Of a stretch of DNA of 46,958 bases, positions 1-8,317 are shown one piece after another. Source of the DNA: an uncultured Anaerolineales bacterium (GTDB taxonomy: Bacteria > Chloroflexota > Anaerolineae > Anaerolineales > Villigracilaceae); NCBI GenBank assembly GCA_937928015.1, contig CALFXA010000155.1, forward strand, positions 1-46,958, in the 5' to 3' direction. Under the pieces are notes generated by a model. The model searched no databases, was not told the DNA's origin, and saw only the letters and a program-made list of their open reading frames with translations. A program made the translations under genes and the position numbers. Positions within the stretch are counted from its first letter, which is position 1. Each line of letters begins with the position of its first letter.

Positions 1-2
1 AT

Positions 3-1835
3 GGGCAAGTTGGAGACGGGACATTCATAGAGCGATTTCAACCCGTGGATGTTATCGGCATGAACAATGGAGTTACGTCTATCGATGCAGGAAATGAACA
101 CGTCTGCGCCATCAACAATGATGGAAGTATCAAGTGCTGGGGACGCGGGGATGGCGGGCAGTTAGGAGATGGCACTACCGGAATGGCGTATACTCCGACC
201 AGCGTAGTTAGCCTGGACAGTGGAGTAGACGCGATCTCCACAACAGGTGACTTTACCTGCGCGTTAACAAGCAATGGCGGGGTTAAATGCTGGGGTTACA
301 ACGTTAGTGGCAATCTGGGAAACGGAACCTTCAACAATAGCAATATCCCTGTCGATGTAATAGGACTAGATAGTGGTGTTCAATCTGTTTCATCGGGCGG
401 ATTGCATACATGCGCCTTGATTAGTGGAAAAGTCAAGTGTTGGGGAGATAACTTCTATGGACAATTAGGAAATGGATCAGATTCTCCCTCACCCATTCCA
501 ACAAGTGTAATTGGCCTACCCAATGATATTATTGCCATTTCTTTAGGATGGACTTATACATGCGCTCTCACCAATACTGGGAGTGTTAAATGCTGGGGTG
601 ATAATAGTTACGGTCAACTAGGGGATGGAACAATGAATAGCAGTCGCAGTCCAGTGGATGTAGTTGGTCTGTCCAATGGAGTTGTTAAAATATCCACCGG
701 GCAAGGTCACACGTGCGCATTGATCAATGACGGTAGCGTAAAATGCTGGGGAGGGAATAACGTTGGCCAACTGGGAGATGGGACCTTTATTAATCGTTCC
801 ACGCCTGTTACAGTTCCAGGCCTCATCGCCACTACCATAGAAATAGGGTGGGCAAGTTCCTGCGCTTTGACAAGTGGTCAAGGTGCCCGATGCTGGGGCA
901 ACAATGCTGCAGGACAGTTAGGAAATGGAACAAATACAAATAGTCCAACGCCCGTCAAGGTGGTCAACTTACCCGACCAAATCAATGCAATATCTGTGGG
1001 CATAGGACATGCCTGTGTGATTACCAGTTTGAACGAAATCAAGTGCTGGGGCGCAAACATATTTGGAGAACTGGGAAATGGATCGACTCTGCAAAGCAAT
1101 ACACCAGTAAATGTCATTGAACTAGGTGGTCAAGCCGTTGCGGTTACAACTGGATATAAGAATACTTGTGCCCTAACCAGCATGAAACAGGTAAAGTGTT
1201 GGGGCGCAAATACATACGGGGAGTTGGGAAACGGGAAAGACCCCTGGAGCAATGTACCAGTGGATGTAGTCACAGTCCCGAGTTCACCTATTTTCACGGA
1301 TGTTCCTATAAATTATTGGGCTAATCCTTGGATCGAAAGTTTACACAATTCTGGTATTAGCAGTGGATGCGGTTACGGGAATTATTGTCCAGAGAGCAAT
1401 GTTACACGAGCTCAAATGGCTATTTTCCTATTACGCGCGGAGCATGGAGCAAGCTATGAGCCCCCTACCGCCACAGGAACTGTATTCAATGATATTGATG
1501 CAAATTATTGGGCAGTTGCCTGGATTGAACAATTGGCGGCAGAGAGAATTACAAGCGGATGTGGTGTAGAAAAATTCTGTCCAGACTCTACTGTGACTCG
1601 CGACCAGATGGCAGTCTTCCTACTACGGGCTAAATATGGCGCAGATTACATCCCCTCTCCAGCAATTGGTATTTTCAATGATATACCAATCGCTTATTGG
1701 GCCGCACCCTGGATTGAGCAACTGGCTCAAGAAGGTATTACCACTGGGTGCGCGGGAGGGAACTATTGTCCCACTATCTCTGTCAACCGTGCGCAGATGG
1801 CAGTCTTTATTGTCAGAGCTTTCAACCTTCCGTAA
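3..1835 (+). CDS. RCC1-repeat and SLH-domain surface protein, 5' end cut by contig edge
   Basis: The reading frame is open from base 3, and the residues before the first Met (GQVGDGT) already continue an RCC1 repeat, so the true start lies outside the window. About 610 residues are visible. Eight complete RCC1/ATS1-type repeats of roughly 51 residues follow, each with a core like CWGDNFYGQLGNG and a conserved Cys (TCAL); these should fold as a beta-propeller. From about residue 430 there are three SLH domains (FTDVPINYWANPWIE, FNDIDANYWAVAWIE, FNDIPIAYWAAPWIE), each with a Cys pair near SGCGYGNYCP. SLH domains normally attach proteins to the cell wall or S-layer, so the propeller is probably displayed outside the cell. 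Its ligand is unknown. GC is lower than in the following genes. No terminator is evident after the stop. Confidence 0.9.
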   Translation, partial: GQVGDGTFIERFQPVDVIGMNNGVTSIDAGNEHVCAINNDGSIKCWGRGDGGQLGDGTTGMAYTPTSVVSLDSGVDAISTTGDFTCALTSNGGVKCWGYNVSGNLGNGTFNNSNIPVDVIGLDSGVQSVSSGGLHTCALISGKVKCWGDNFYGQLGNGSDSPSPIPTSVIGLPNDIIAISLGWTYTCALTNTGSVKCWGDNSYGQLGDGTMNSSRSPVDVVGLSNGVVKISTGQGHTCALINDGSVKCWGGNNVGQLGDGTFINRSTPVTVPGLIATTIEIGWASSCALTSGQGARCWGNNAAGQLGNGTNTNSPTPVKVVNLPDQINAISVGIGHACVITSLNEIKCWGANIFGELGNGSTLQSNTPVNVIELGGQAVAVTTGYKNTCALTSMKQVKCWGANTYGELGNGKDPWSNVPVDVVTVPSSPIFTDVPINYWANPWIESLHNSGISSGCGYGNYCPESNVTRAQMAIFLLRAEHGASYEPPTATGTVFNDIDANYWAVAWIEQLAAERITSGCGVEKFCPDSTVTRDQMAVFLLRAKYGADYIPSPAIGIFNDIPIAYWAAPWIEQLAQEGITTGCAGGNYCPTISVNRAQMAVFIVRAFNLP

Positions 1836-2038
1836 GGTCTTATTCAAGTCCCATTTCTCATAGTAGTGGTTATCGTCAAAAACACAACATCTGACCAAGA
1901 ACCAAAATAACGACAAAAATAGAGGCTAGCAAAATCGGACATTTTGTGGCAAAATAATACTGAAGATTCAAGTAAGAAAATCGAGTACAAGGTTATCTTT
2001 ATCTACATGAAAATCCTTTTGAACTGCATCTGTACACG
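1836..2038 (+). other. AT-rich intergenic stretch before the cysK leader
   Basis: No convincing gene is seen here. The stretch is AT-rich and contains TATAAT-like words, but no -35/-10 pair with good spacing that I would call as the cysK promoter. The structured leader starts at 2039. Confidence 0.5.
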
Positions 2039-2145
2039 GCGGGGTCTCTAAACCACCGCCTCTTATTTCAGAGATAAACGGCTGATTGCCGCAAACGGTG
2101 GGCTGGACCCCGCATTCTAAAAGTCGTCGTCGCTGACGACTTTTT
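2039..2145 (+). promoter_or_regulatory. Folded cysK leader: three-way junction plus terminator-like hairpin
   Basis: Hand folding gives a perfect 8-bp closing stem (2039-2046 GCGGGGTC with 2106-2113 GACCCCGC). Inside it is a perfect 6-bp stem (2053-2058 CCACCG with 2096-2101 CGGTGG). That stem encloses two small hairpins (2060-2063/2070-2073 and 2079-2082/2088-2091). A 10-bp hairpin follows (2119-2128/2135-2144) with a short T-run, which looks like an intrinsic terminator. Aptamer-like fold plus terminator upstream of a biosynthetic gene is the usual layout of a riboswitch or attenuator. I do not recognise the class. The T-box word is not convincingly present, and it does not resemble SAM-I/IV. 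Confidence 0.55.
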
Positions 2146-2183
2146 GGTATCCGCTCATCGTTTGCCTTGCTGTGGTGTCATTC

Positions 2184-2212
2184 ACGGCTGGCAATCGGCC
2201 GTTTTATTTATT
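2184..2212 (+). terminator. Second hairpin with T-rich tail in the cysK leader
   Basis: ACGGCT (2184-2189) pairs with GGCCGT (2197-2202, one wobble), followed by TTTATTTATT. It sits 30 bases before the cysK start, so it may be a second regulated terminator. The stem is short and this is a moderate call. Confidence 0.4.
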
Positions 2213-2241
2213 CCAACTCAAAGTCACAAGGAGAACTTAAC

Positions 2242-3192
2242 ATGAAGGTCGCAAGCAATGTCACAGAACTGATTGGCAACACCCCGCTGGTGCGCCTCAA
2301 CCGCGTCAGCGAGGGCGCCAAGGCGGAAGTCCTCGCCAAACTGGAGTTCTACAACCCCGCCCACTCCGTCAAGGACCGCATCGGCTTTGCCATGATCGAC
2401 GCCGCCGAGAAAACGGGTCTCATCAACAAGGATACCGTGCTGGTCGAACCCACCAGCGGCAACACGGGCATCGCCCTGGCGATGGTCGCCGCCTCGAAGG
2501 GCTACAAGCTGATCCTGACCATGCCTGAGACCATGAGCAAGGAACGCCGCATGCTGCTGCGCGCCTACGGTGCGGACCTGGTCCTGACGCCTGGTCCCGA
2601 CGGCATGGGCGGCGCTATCCGCAAGGCCGAGGAAATTGTGGCCTCCGACCCCAAGAAGTACTTCCTGCCCCAACAATTCAAGAACCCCGCCAACCCTGAG
2701 ATTCACCGCAAGACCACCGCGGAAGAGATCTGGCGCGACACGGACGGCAAGGTCGATTTCCTGGTGGCAGGCATCGGCACAGGCGGGACCATCACAGGCG
2801 CGGGCGAAGTGCTCAAGTCGCGCAAGCCCTCCTTCCAGGCCATCGCCGTGGAGCCTGATGCCTCGCCTGTGCTGTCGGGCGGGACGAAGGGTCCGCATCC
2901 CATTCAGGGCATCGGCGCGGGCTTCGTTCCCGACGTGCTCAACACCAAGATCTACGATGAGATCATCCGCGTCAAGAACGAGGATGCCTTCCAGACGGCG
3001 CGCCGCATGGCACGCGAGGAAGGTCTGCTGGTGGGCATCTCCTCGGGAGCGGCAACCTGGGCGGCGCTGCAGGTGGCGAACCGCGCCGAGAATGCGGGCA
3101 AGCTAATCGTGGTGATCATCCCCTCTTTCGGCGAGCGCTATCTCTCCACTGCCCTCTTCGCCGACCTGGCTGATGCTCAGCCTACTCTATAA
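2242..3192 (+). CDS. cysK: Cysteine synthase A (O-acetylserine sulfhydrylase)
   Basis: 316 residues, full length for CysK. It makes L-cysteine from O-acetylserine and sulfide in the cytoplasm using PLP. Visible motifs are NPAHSVKDR with the PLP lysine at about residue 44, the substrate-binding [11 protein letters not shown] loop, the phosphate-cradling [10 protein letters not shown], and GISSGAA near the C-terminus. An upstream in-frame GTG/ATG would add 25 residues, but the start at 2242 is preceded by a clear AAGGAG site and matches the family N-terminus ([17 protein letters not shown]). cysE follows 56 bp downstream on the same strand, so substrate supply and use are probably co-transcribed. 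The folded leader upstream suggests control of transcript elongation. Confidence 0.96.
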   Translation: MKVASNVTELIGNTPLVRLNRVSEGAKAEVLAKLEFYNPAHSVKDRIGFAMIDAAEKTGLINKDTVLVEPTSGNTGIALAMVAASKGYKLILTMPETMSKERRMLLRAYGADLVLTPGPDGMGGAIRKAEEIVASDPKKYFLPQQFKNPANPEIHRKTTAEEIWRDTDGKVDFLVAGIGTGGTITGAGEVLKSRKPSFQAIAVEPDASPVLSGGTKGPHPIQGIGAGFVPDVLNTKIYDEIIRVKNEDAFQTARRMAREEGLLVGISSGAATWAALQVANRAENAGKLIVVIIPSFGERYLSTALFADLADAQPTL

Positions 3193-3203
3193 TTTTGCAT
3201 GAG

Positions 3204-3233
3204 CCCCTGGGCGTCTTGACAGGCGCCCAGGGG
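3204..3233 (+). repeat. Perfect 10-bp inverted repeat between cysK and cysE
   Basis: CCCCTGGGCG (3204-3213) and CGCCCAGGGG (3224-3233) form a very stable hairpin with a 10-base loop. There is no T-run, so it is more likely an mRNA-stabilising or processing element, or an attenuation hairpin inside the operon, than a terminator. Confidence 0.6.
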
Positions 3234-3248
3234 AGAAACCGAGAAAGA

Positions 3249-3953
3249 ATGTTCAAGACCATTCACGATGATATTCAGTCCGTCCTGGACCGCGACCCAG
3301 CCGCGCGTAACGTGATGGAAGTGCTGGTGTGCTACCCTGGCTTACATGCCATTTGGACGCATCGCATTTCACATCGCTTATGGAAAAGCGGATTCAAACT
3401 ATTGGCGCGTTGGCTCTCCCAGACCATGCGAGGCATCACAGGCATCGAAATCCACCCTGGAGCGACCATCGGCCAGAACTTCTTCATCGACCACGGCATG
3501 GGTGTGGTCATCGGTGAGACGGCCGAGATCGGCAATCATGTGACGCTCTATCACGGCGTGACACTGGGCGGCACCAGCCTGCACAAAACCAAGCGCCATC
3601 CTACTATCGAAGATCATGTCGTCATCGGTGCGGGCGCCAAGGTGCTGGGTGCCATCACCATCGGCGCAAACAGCCGCATCGGCGCGAACGCGGTGGTGGT
3701 CAAGTCGACGCCGCCCGACTCGGTGGTGGTCGGCGTGCCTGGACAGGTCGTGATGCGCGACCGCCCCGCCCCGCTCGCCGAAGAAAAAGCGGACCTCGAA
3801 CATGGCAAGCTGCCCGATACCATCGGCGAGACTCTGGCAGCGTTGATTTCCCACGTCGAGACGCTGGAGAAACGCGTCAACGGCGGGAACTACGGCCCGA
3901 CCCTGCACGCGCCCGACAAGGGCATCTGGCATTGGGGAGACTTTTCGATCTGA
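3249..3953 (+). CDS. cysE: Serine O-acetyltransferase
   Basis: 234 residues. It acetylates L-serine with acetyl-CoA to give O-acetylserine, the substrate of the upstream CysK. The C-terminal half is a left-handed beta-helix of hexapeptide repeats ([63 protein letters not shown]). It carries the conserved histidines of the HPGA and DHG motifs and the VGVPGQVV ending. The N-terminal helical part is short, as in the EpsC-like form. A start 54 bp upstream is possible, but it would lie inside the intergenic hairpin. ATG 3249 is preceded by a purine-rich stretch and begins [13 protein letters not shown], which fits the family. Confidence 0.95.
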   Translation: MFKTIHDDIQSVLDRDPAARNVMEVLVCYPGLHAIWTHRISHRLWKSGFKLLARWLSQTMRGITGIEIHPGATIGQNFFIDHGMGVVIGETAEIGNHVTLYHGVTLGGTSLHKTKRHPTIEDHVVIGAGAKVLGAITIGANSRIGANAVVVKSTPPDSVVVGVPGQVVMRDRPAPLAEEKADLEHGKLPDTIGETLAALISHVETLEKRVNGGNYGPTLHAPDKGIWHWGDFSI

Positions 3954-4026
3954 GTCTGATCGAGATGCGCGGCTTTTTATGCTGACTTTGGGCCAGTTGT
4001 GATTTTATTTCCACAAATACAAAATT

Positions 4027-4063
4027 AACAAACAGACCTTCCGCATGGGAAGGTCTGTTTGTT
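4027..4063. terminator. Bidirectional terminator between cysE and the ABC operon
   Basis: A perfect 16-bp stem (4027-4042 with 4048-4063) around a 5-base loop, with A-rich and T-rich flanks. It separates converging genes and touches the stop codon of the minus-strand ABC gene. Confidence 0.85.
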
Positions 4064-5895
4064 TAGATCGCCAGCCCCTTGAACTGGCTCATATACAGGT
4101 GATGGAAGAAGCCCTTCGCTTCCAGCAATTGCTGATGCGTGCCCTGCTCGACGATCTCGCCATCCTTGATGACGATGACCTTATCTGCATCGCGGATGGT
4201 GGAGAGGCGATGGGCAATGACGAAACTGGTGCGGCCCTCCATCAAACGCAGCAACGCCTTCTGGATGCGCGCCTCGGTGCGTGTGTCCACGCTGGAGGTG
4301 GCTTCGTCGAGGATCAGGATGCTCGGGTCGGCGAGGACGGCGCGGGCAATGGAGAGCAGTTGCCGCTGTCCCTGACTGAGGTTGGAGGCACGCTCCGAGA
4401 GACGAGTCTGATAGCCCTGCGGCAATTGGCGGATGAAGTGGTCTGCGTCGGCCAGTTTGGCAGCTTCGATGCATTCCTCGTCACTGGCGTCCAGGCGGCC
4501 GTAGCGGATGTTTTCCATCACGGTATCTGCAAACAGGAAGGTATCCTGCAAGACAATGCCTAGCTTCTGGCGCAGGTCCGCTTTGGAGACATCACGGATG
4601 TCGCGCCCATCGATGCTGATACTGCCCGCATTGACCTCGTAGAACCGCGTCAGCAGGTTGATGATGGTGGTCTTGCCCGCACCCGTCGGCCCGACCAACG
4701 CAATGGTCTGGCCTGCCTTCGCTTCGAGGGTCATATTCTTGATAATGGGATGCTCGGGCTGGTAGCCGAAGGAAACTCCCGAGAAGTGGACCTCTCCTTT
4801 AACGGGAACAGGCAGCGGGGCGTCGGCGGCTGCGTCCACTTCGGCAGGCGTGTCGATGACTTCGAAGACACGTTCCGCACCCGCCAGCGCTGCCTGGATC
4901 GAGTTGTACATGTTTGCCAGTTGGCGCAGCGGTTGGATGAAATTCTGAGCGTAGGCGATGAAGGTGGCGATCATGCCGACGGTGACGAGCCCCTGCAGGG
5001 CGAGGTATCCGCCCAGCCCAACCAGCACGATGACGAAGAAATTGCCGAGCACGTTGGTCAGCGGCATGAGCATCAGCGCATAAGTGTTGGCGTACACACC
5101 CGCCGCATAGACCTTCTGATTGCTGGCGCGGAAACGCTCGACGGCGGTCTCACTGCGGCCGAAGGCCTTCACCACGCGTTGACCGCTGATAGATTCTTCC
5201 ATCACGCCGTTGATCTCGCCCAATTCCTTTTGCAGGTTGCGGAAGCCTTTGCGGGTGTATCTGGCTACGAACTGCGTGAACCAGAACATGATCGGCACCA
5301 CCAGCAAGGCCGCCAGTGCCAGCCACGGATTGAGCACGAACATGGCAATGACGATGCCGACCAGCGAGATGACACTGGCCACCAGCGAGACCACGTTTTG
5401 CGACACAGCCTGATTGATGGCGTCGATGTCATTGGTCAGGCGGCTCATCAACTCGCCTGCGGTGTGACTGTCAAAGAAGGCGATGGACAGTTTTTGCAAA
5501 TGCTCGAACAGGTCGCGGCGCAGACGGCGCAGCGCGTCCTGCGAGATGCGCGCCATCAACCAGCTCGACGTGGCCTGAAAGGCATTGTCGAACAGGTAGG
5601 CCGCCAGCAGCAGCAGCGCCAGTTGCGGCAGGCCGTCGATCTGTCGGGTGGAAATATAACGGTCGATGGCGCGCCCGATCAGATACGGTTCGAGCAATCC
5701 CAGCAGGATGTATGCCAGCACAAAGCACAACACCAGGATCAGCGTGAATTTGTACGGGCTGAGGTACATCGCCAGGCGAGTCAGCGCGCGGCGTGGATCG
5801 CCCGCCTTCTCGATCCTGCCAGGCTGCATGGGACCGCGTCCCATGGCGGCGCGAATGGTGGAAGTATTGCGTTGATTGGAAGAAGACATGCTCAT
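4063..5895 (-). CDS. ABC exporter half-transporter, catalytically canonical subunit
   Basis: 610 residues. An N-terminal six-helix ABC exporter membrane domain (about residues 45-340) is followed by one ATPase domain. Motifs in order are Walker A GPTGAGKTT, Q-loop VLQDTFLFADT, signature LSQGQRQ, Walker B ILILDEATSS with the catalytic Glu, and the switch IAHRLST. The start overlaps the stop of the upstream ABC gene by 4 bases (ATGA), so the two are translationally coupled. The partner has Asp in place of the catalytic Glu, the pattern of heterodimeric multidrug or lipid exporters such as BmrCD, LmrCD and TM287/288. Substrate is unknown. The MarR gene at the head of the operon points to efflux of a toxic small molecule. 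The first residues (MSMSSSNQRN) are low-complexity; Met3 is an alternative start. Confidence 0.92.
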   Translation of the reverse strand: MSMSSSNQRNTSTIRAAMGRGPMQPGRIEKAGDPRRALTRLAMYLSPYKFTLILVLCFVLAYILLGLLEPYLIGRAIDRYISTRQIDGLPQLALLLLAAYLFDNAFQATSSWLMARISQDALRRLRRDLFEHLQKLSIAFFDSHTAGELMSRLTNDIDAINQAVSQNVVSLVASVISLVGIVIAMFVLNPWLALAALLVVPIMFWFTQFVARYTRKGFRNLQKELGEINGVMEESISGQRVVKAFGRSETAVERFRASNQKVYAAGVYANTYALMLMPLTNVLGNFFVIVLVGLGGYLALQGLVTVGMIATFIAYAQNFIQPLRQLANMYNSIQAALAGAERVFEVIDTPAEVDAAADAPLPVPVKGEVHFSGVSFGYQPEHPIIKNMTLEAKAGQTIALVGPTGAGKTTIINLLTRFYEVNAGSISIDGRDIRDVSKADLRQKLGIVLQDTFLFADTVMENIRYGRLDASDEECIEAAKLADADHFIRQLPQGYQTRLSERASNLSQGQRQLLSIARAVLADPSILILDEATSSVDTRTEARIQKALLRLMEGRTSFVIAHRLSTIRDADKVIVIKDGEIVEQGTHQQLLEAKGFFHHLYMSQFKGLAI

Positions 5896-7703
5896 GCCTG
5901 TTCCCCCAGCTTCACGCCCTCGCCCAGTTGCGAAGCGTAGATTTCCTGGTACACAGGGCTGGTCCGCATCAACTCGCCATGCGTGCCCTGAGCCACGATC
6001 CTACCTTCATCCACCACCACGATCTTGTCCGCGTGCAGCACGGTACTGATGCGCTGCGCCACCACGAAACTGGTGGTGTCTTTCATCCACGTTTTCATCG
6101 CGTCCTGGATCTTCGTTTCCGTCTCGACATCCACCGAGCTGGTGCTATCGTCAAGGATCAAAACTTCGGGTCGCAGCAAAAGTGCGCGCGCAATCGCAAT
6201 GCGCTGCTTCTGTCCGCCCGAAAGGTTCACGCCGCGTTCCTCGATGCGCGTGTCATATCCGTTCGCCAACCCCAGGATGAAGTCGTGCGCCTGCGCCGCT
6301 TTGGCGGCCGCCACCACATCATCCTCGCTGGCCTCGGGCCGCCCGTAACGGATATTGTCCCGCACCGTGCCCGAGAACAGGATCGTCTCCTGCGGCACGA
6401 TGCCCACATGCTTGAGCAGGTCGCTTTGCGGCACGTCGCGGATGTCCACACCGTTCCAGGTAATCCGTCCCGCGGCCACATCGTAGAAGCGCGGTACCAG
6501 ATTGACGATGGATGATTTACCTGCTCCCGTCGCACCGAGGATGGCGACCGTCTGGCCTGGTTCTGCGACCAGGTCCACACCGTTCAGCACCAGCCCGTCG
6601 TTGGTCCCGTTATAGTGGAAGTTCACATCCTCGAAGATCACCCGTTTCCCTTGCCCATCAGGCAGGGCTTGCAGTTGAGCCGCATCCTGCACCTCGGGGA
6701 CGGTATCCAGCACCTCGTTGACGCGCTCCGCCGAAGCGGTCGCCGCCGCGACGACGTTCGCCAGCATCACCATGATCCCCAGCGGACCCATCGTGGTTTG
6801 CAGATAATTGATGAAGGCCACGATCTGGCCCACCGAAACGCCGCCCTTGACGGATTGAATCCCACCCACCCAGATGACGATCACCATGCCGATATTGACG
6901 AAGATGCTCATGGCAGGCGAGAGCGTGGCCATGAAGCGCATCACGCGGATATTGTGGTCGGTATAATCCTCGTTGGCCTCGGCGAAGCGACCCGCCTCGT
7001 GGTCTGCGCGCACGAATGCCTTGACCAAGCGCACACCCGCGATGTTCTCCTGCAGGACCGTGTTCAGGCGGTCCAGCTTCTTCTGCACGGTCATGAACAA
7101 GGGCCCCATGCGCGAGACGAAGAACACAATCACAAGGCTGGTGGCCAGCAGCACAGGCATGACCATCAGCGCCAGGCGGCTGTCGGTGACGAACATCAGG
7201 ATCAGGCTGCCCAACATCAGCAGCGGCGCGCGGGTGCCAATCCGCAGCGAGACCTGCACCATGCGCTGAAAGGCGGTCGTGTCGCTCGACAGACGCACCA
7301 TCAACTGGCCCGTGTTCAGATGGTCCAGGTTCCCGAACGAGAAGGACTGGATCTTCAGGAAGAGCGCCTCACGCAGATCGCGTGCCACGCTTTCGCCCAC
7401 CTGAATGGAAAACATATTGTTCGCCAGCGCAAACAGAGTCTGCAACAGCGAAATGACCAGCATGATGATGGTCGTGGTGATGACCACCTGCATGTCCTTG
7501 CCGTTGATGCCCTGGTCGATGATGCGTTGAATCAATCGTGGGATGGTCAGGTCGATGACAATCACCAGGATCAGAAATACCAGCGAAACCAGACTTCGCC
7601 GCCAATAAGGTTTTACAAAGTGTAAGAGTTTTTTGATGTGGGTCATAATTATTTTGAATATTCGCGCTTCGACTTCGGGTTTTGATATGGTTGAGAAAAA
7701 CAC
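5892..7703 (-). CDS. ABC exporter half-transporter with degenerate catalytic site
   Basis: 603 residues from a GTG start at 7703 that has GGAGGG about 10 bases upstream. An ATG at 7646 (MTHIKKLLHFVKPYW) matches the usual family N-terminus better but has no ribosome site. Six membrane helices are followed by an ATPase domain with Walker A GATGAGKSS, signature LSGGQKQR and Walker B VLILDDSTSSVD. The residue after the Walker B Asp is Asp instead of the catalytic Glu, and the switch histidine is replaced (VAQRIST). These changes mark the degenerate site of heterodimeric exporters. It lies between marR and the canonical ABC gene in one operon and overlaps the latter by 4 bases. Confidence 0.92.
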   Translation of the reverse strand: MFFSTISKPEVEARIFKIIMTHIKKLLHFVKPYWRRSLVSLVFLILVIVIDLTIPRLIQRIIDQGINGKDMQVVITTTIIMLVISLLQTLFALANNMFSIQVGESVARDLREALFLKIQSFSFGNLDHLNTGQLMVRLSSDTTAFQRMVQVSLRIGTRAPLLMLGSLILMFVTDSRLALMVMPVLLATSLVIVFFVSRMGPLFMTVQKKLDRLNTVLQENIAGVRLVKAFVRADHEAGRFAEANEDYTDHNIRVMRFMATLSPAMSIFVNIGMVIVIWVGGIQSVKGGVSVGQIVAFINYLQTTMGPLGIMVMLANVVAAATASAERVNEVLDTVPEVQDAAQLQALPDGQGKRVIFEDVNFHYNGTNDGLVLNGVDLVAEPGQTVAILGATGAGKSSIVNLVPRFYDVAAGRITWNGVDIRDVPQSDLLKHVGIVPQETILFSGTVRDNIRYGRPEASEDDVVAAAKAAQAHDFILGLANGYDTRIEERGVNLSGGQKQRIAIARALLLRPEVLILDDSTSSVDVETETKIQDAMKTWMKDTTSFVVAQRISTVLHADKIVVVDEGRIVAQGTHGELMRTSPVYQEIYASQLGEGVKLGEQA

Positions 7704-7735
7704 ACCTGCTCAACCCTCCGCTCAGCGCGGAGAAC

Positions 7736-8179
7736 TTATTCCAGCATTTTCCTCATCATTGTCATTGCCTTCGCAATGGTTTCCAGTTCCTCTGCGGACA
7801 TGCCGCTCATGCGTTCCTTCATCCACTCGCGGGTCGCCTCAAACACGGCATCAAGCAGGGCAATGCCCTCCCCGGTCAGCGCCAGTTCCACCACGCGGCG
7901 ATCCTGCATGCTTTGCACGCGTGTCAACAGCCCTTTCCTGACCAGCGTATCCACCGTCTGGCTGATGGCGGGACGGCTGATGTTCTTGGCCACAGCCAGA
8001 TCGCTCATCGAAGTGACTCCGCGCCGCACATGGCGCAGCACGTGGAATTGCTCCACGGTAATGTCGAAATTTCCCGTGGCGGTGGCGCGGATGTGGGACC
8101 GCACAAGGTTCCACAACGGCGGGATGGTTTCCCAGAAACGATCGATGGCCTGGTCGCGTAAAAGATCAGAGGATGTCAT
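7736..8179 (-). CDS. MarR-family transcriptional regulator
   Basis: 147 residues with the MarR winged helix-turn-helix. The recognition region is around SDLAVAKNISRPAISQTVDTL, and the wing has the typical QDRRVVELALTGEG (D-R-R then L-T-x-x-G). It begins with ATG 8179 preceded by GGAGAAGG. It is the first gene of a three-gene operon with two ABC half-exporters, the classic layout of a ligand-responsive autorepressor controlling an efflux pump. A palindrome 20 bases upstream is the likely operator. The inducing ligand cannot be told from sequence. Confidence 0.92.
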   Translation of the reverse strand: MTSSDLLRDQAIDRFWETIPPLWNLVRSHIRATATGNFDITVEQFHVLRHVRRGVTSMSDLAVAKNISRPAISQTVDTLVRKGLLTRVQSMQDRRVVELALTGEGIALLDAVFEATREWMKERMSGMSAEELETIAKAMTMMRKMLE

Positions 8180-8198
8180 GTATAACCTTCTCCAAATG

Positions 8199-8213
8199 AT
8201 TAATATAATTAAT
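8199..8213. promoter_or_regulatory. Probable MarR operator palindrome
   Basis: ATTAAT-ATA-ATTAAT is a perfect inverted repeat 20 bases upstream of the marR start, in an AT-rich promoter region. MarR proteins normally bind 15-20 bp palindromes of this kind and repress their own operon. Binding is inferred. Confidence 0.55.
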
Positions 8214-8261
8214 GATTAAGTAATGAAACTATTTTATATCCCCCCTACTAAATCGTCAAGA

Positions 8262-8294
8262 CAAAAAATAAAAGACTCCCTGATCGGGAGTCTT
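8262..8294 (-). terminator. Intrinsic terminator of the duplicated-domain lipoprotein gene
   Basis: AAGACTCCC (8286-8294 read on minus) pairs with GGGAGTCTT (8272-8280) over a 5-base loop. On the minus strand it is followed by TTTTATTTTTTG. It lies just after the stop at 8318. Confidence 0.85.
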
Positions 8295-8317
8295 CGGACA
8301 CTTGGATTTTGTCTGCG

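Noticed and set aside
2039..2113. T-box leader for cysteine
   Set aside because: The string around 2096-2113 only loosely resembles the T-box word, and I cannot find stem I with specifier and AGUA-like bulge upstream.
4750..5940. Long plus-strand frame of 396 codons opposite the ABC gene
   Set aside because: It is the antisense shadow of a well-supported ABC transporter and has His/Gln/Arg-rich nonsense composition. The same holds for 6615-7625 and 33302-34951.
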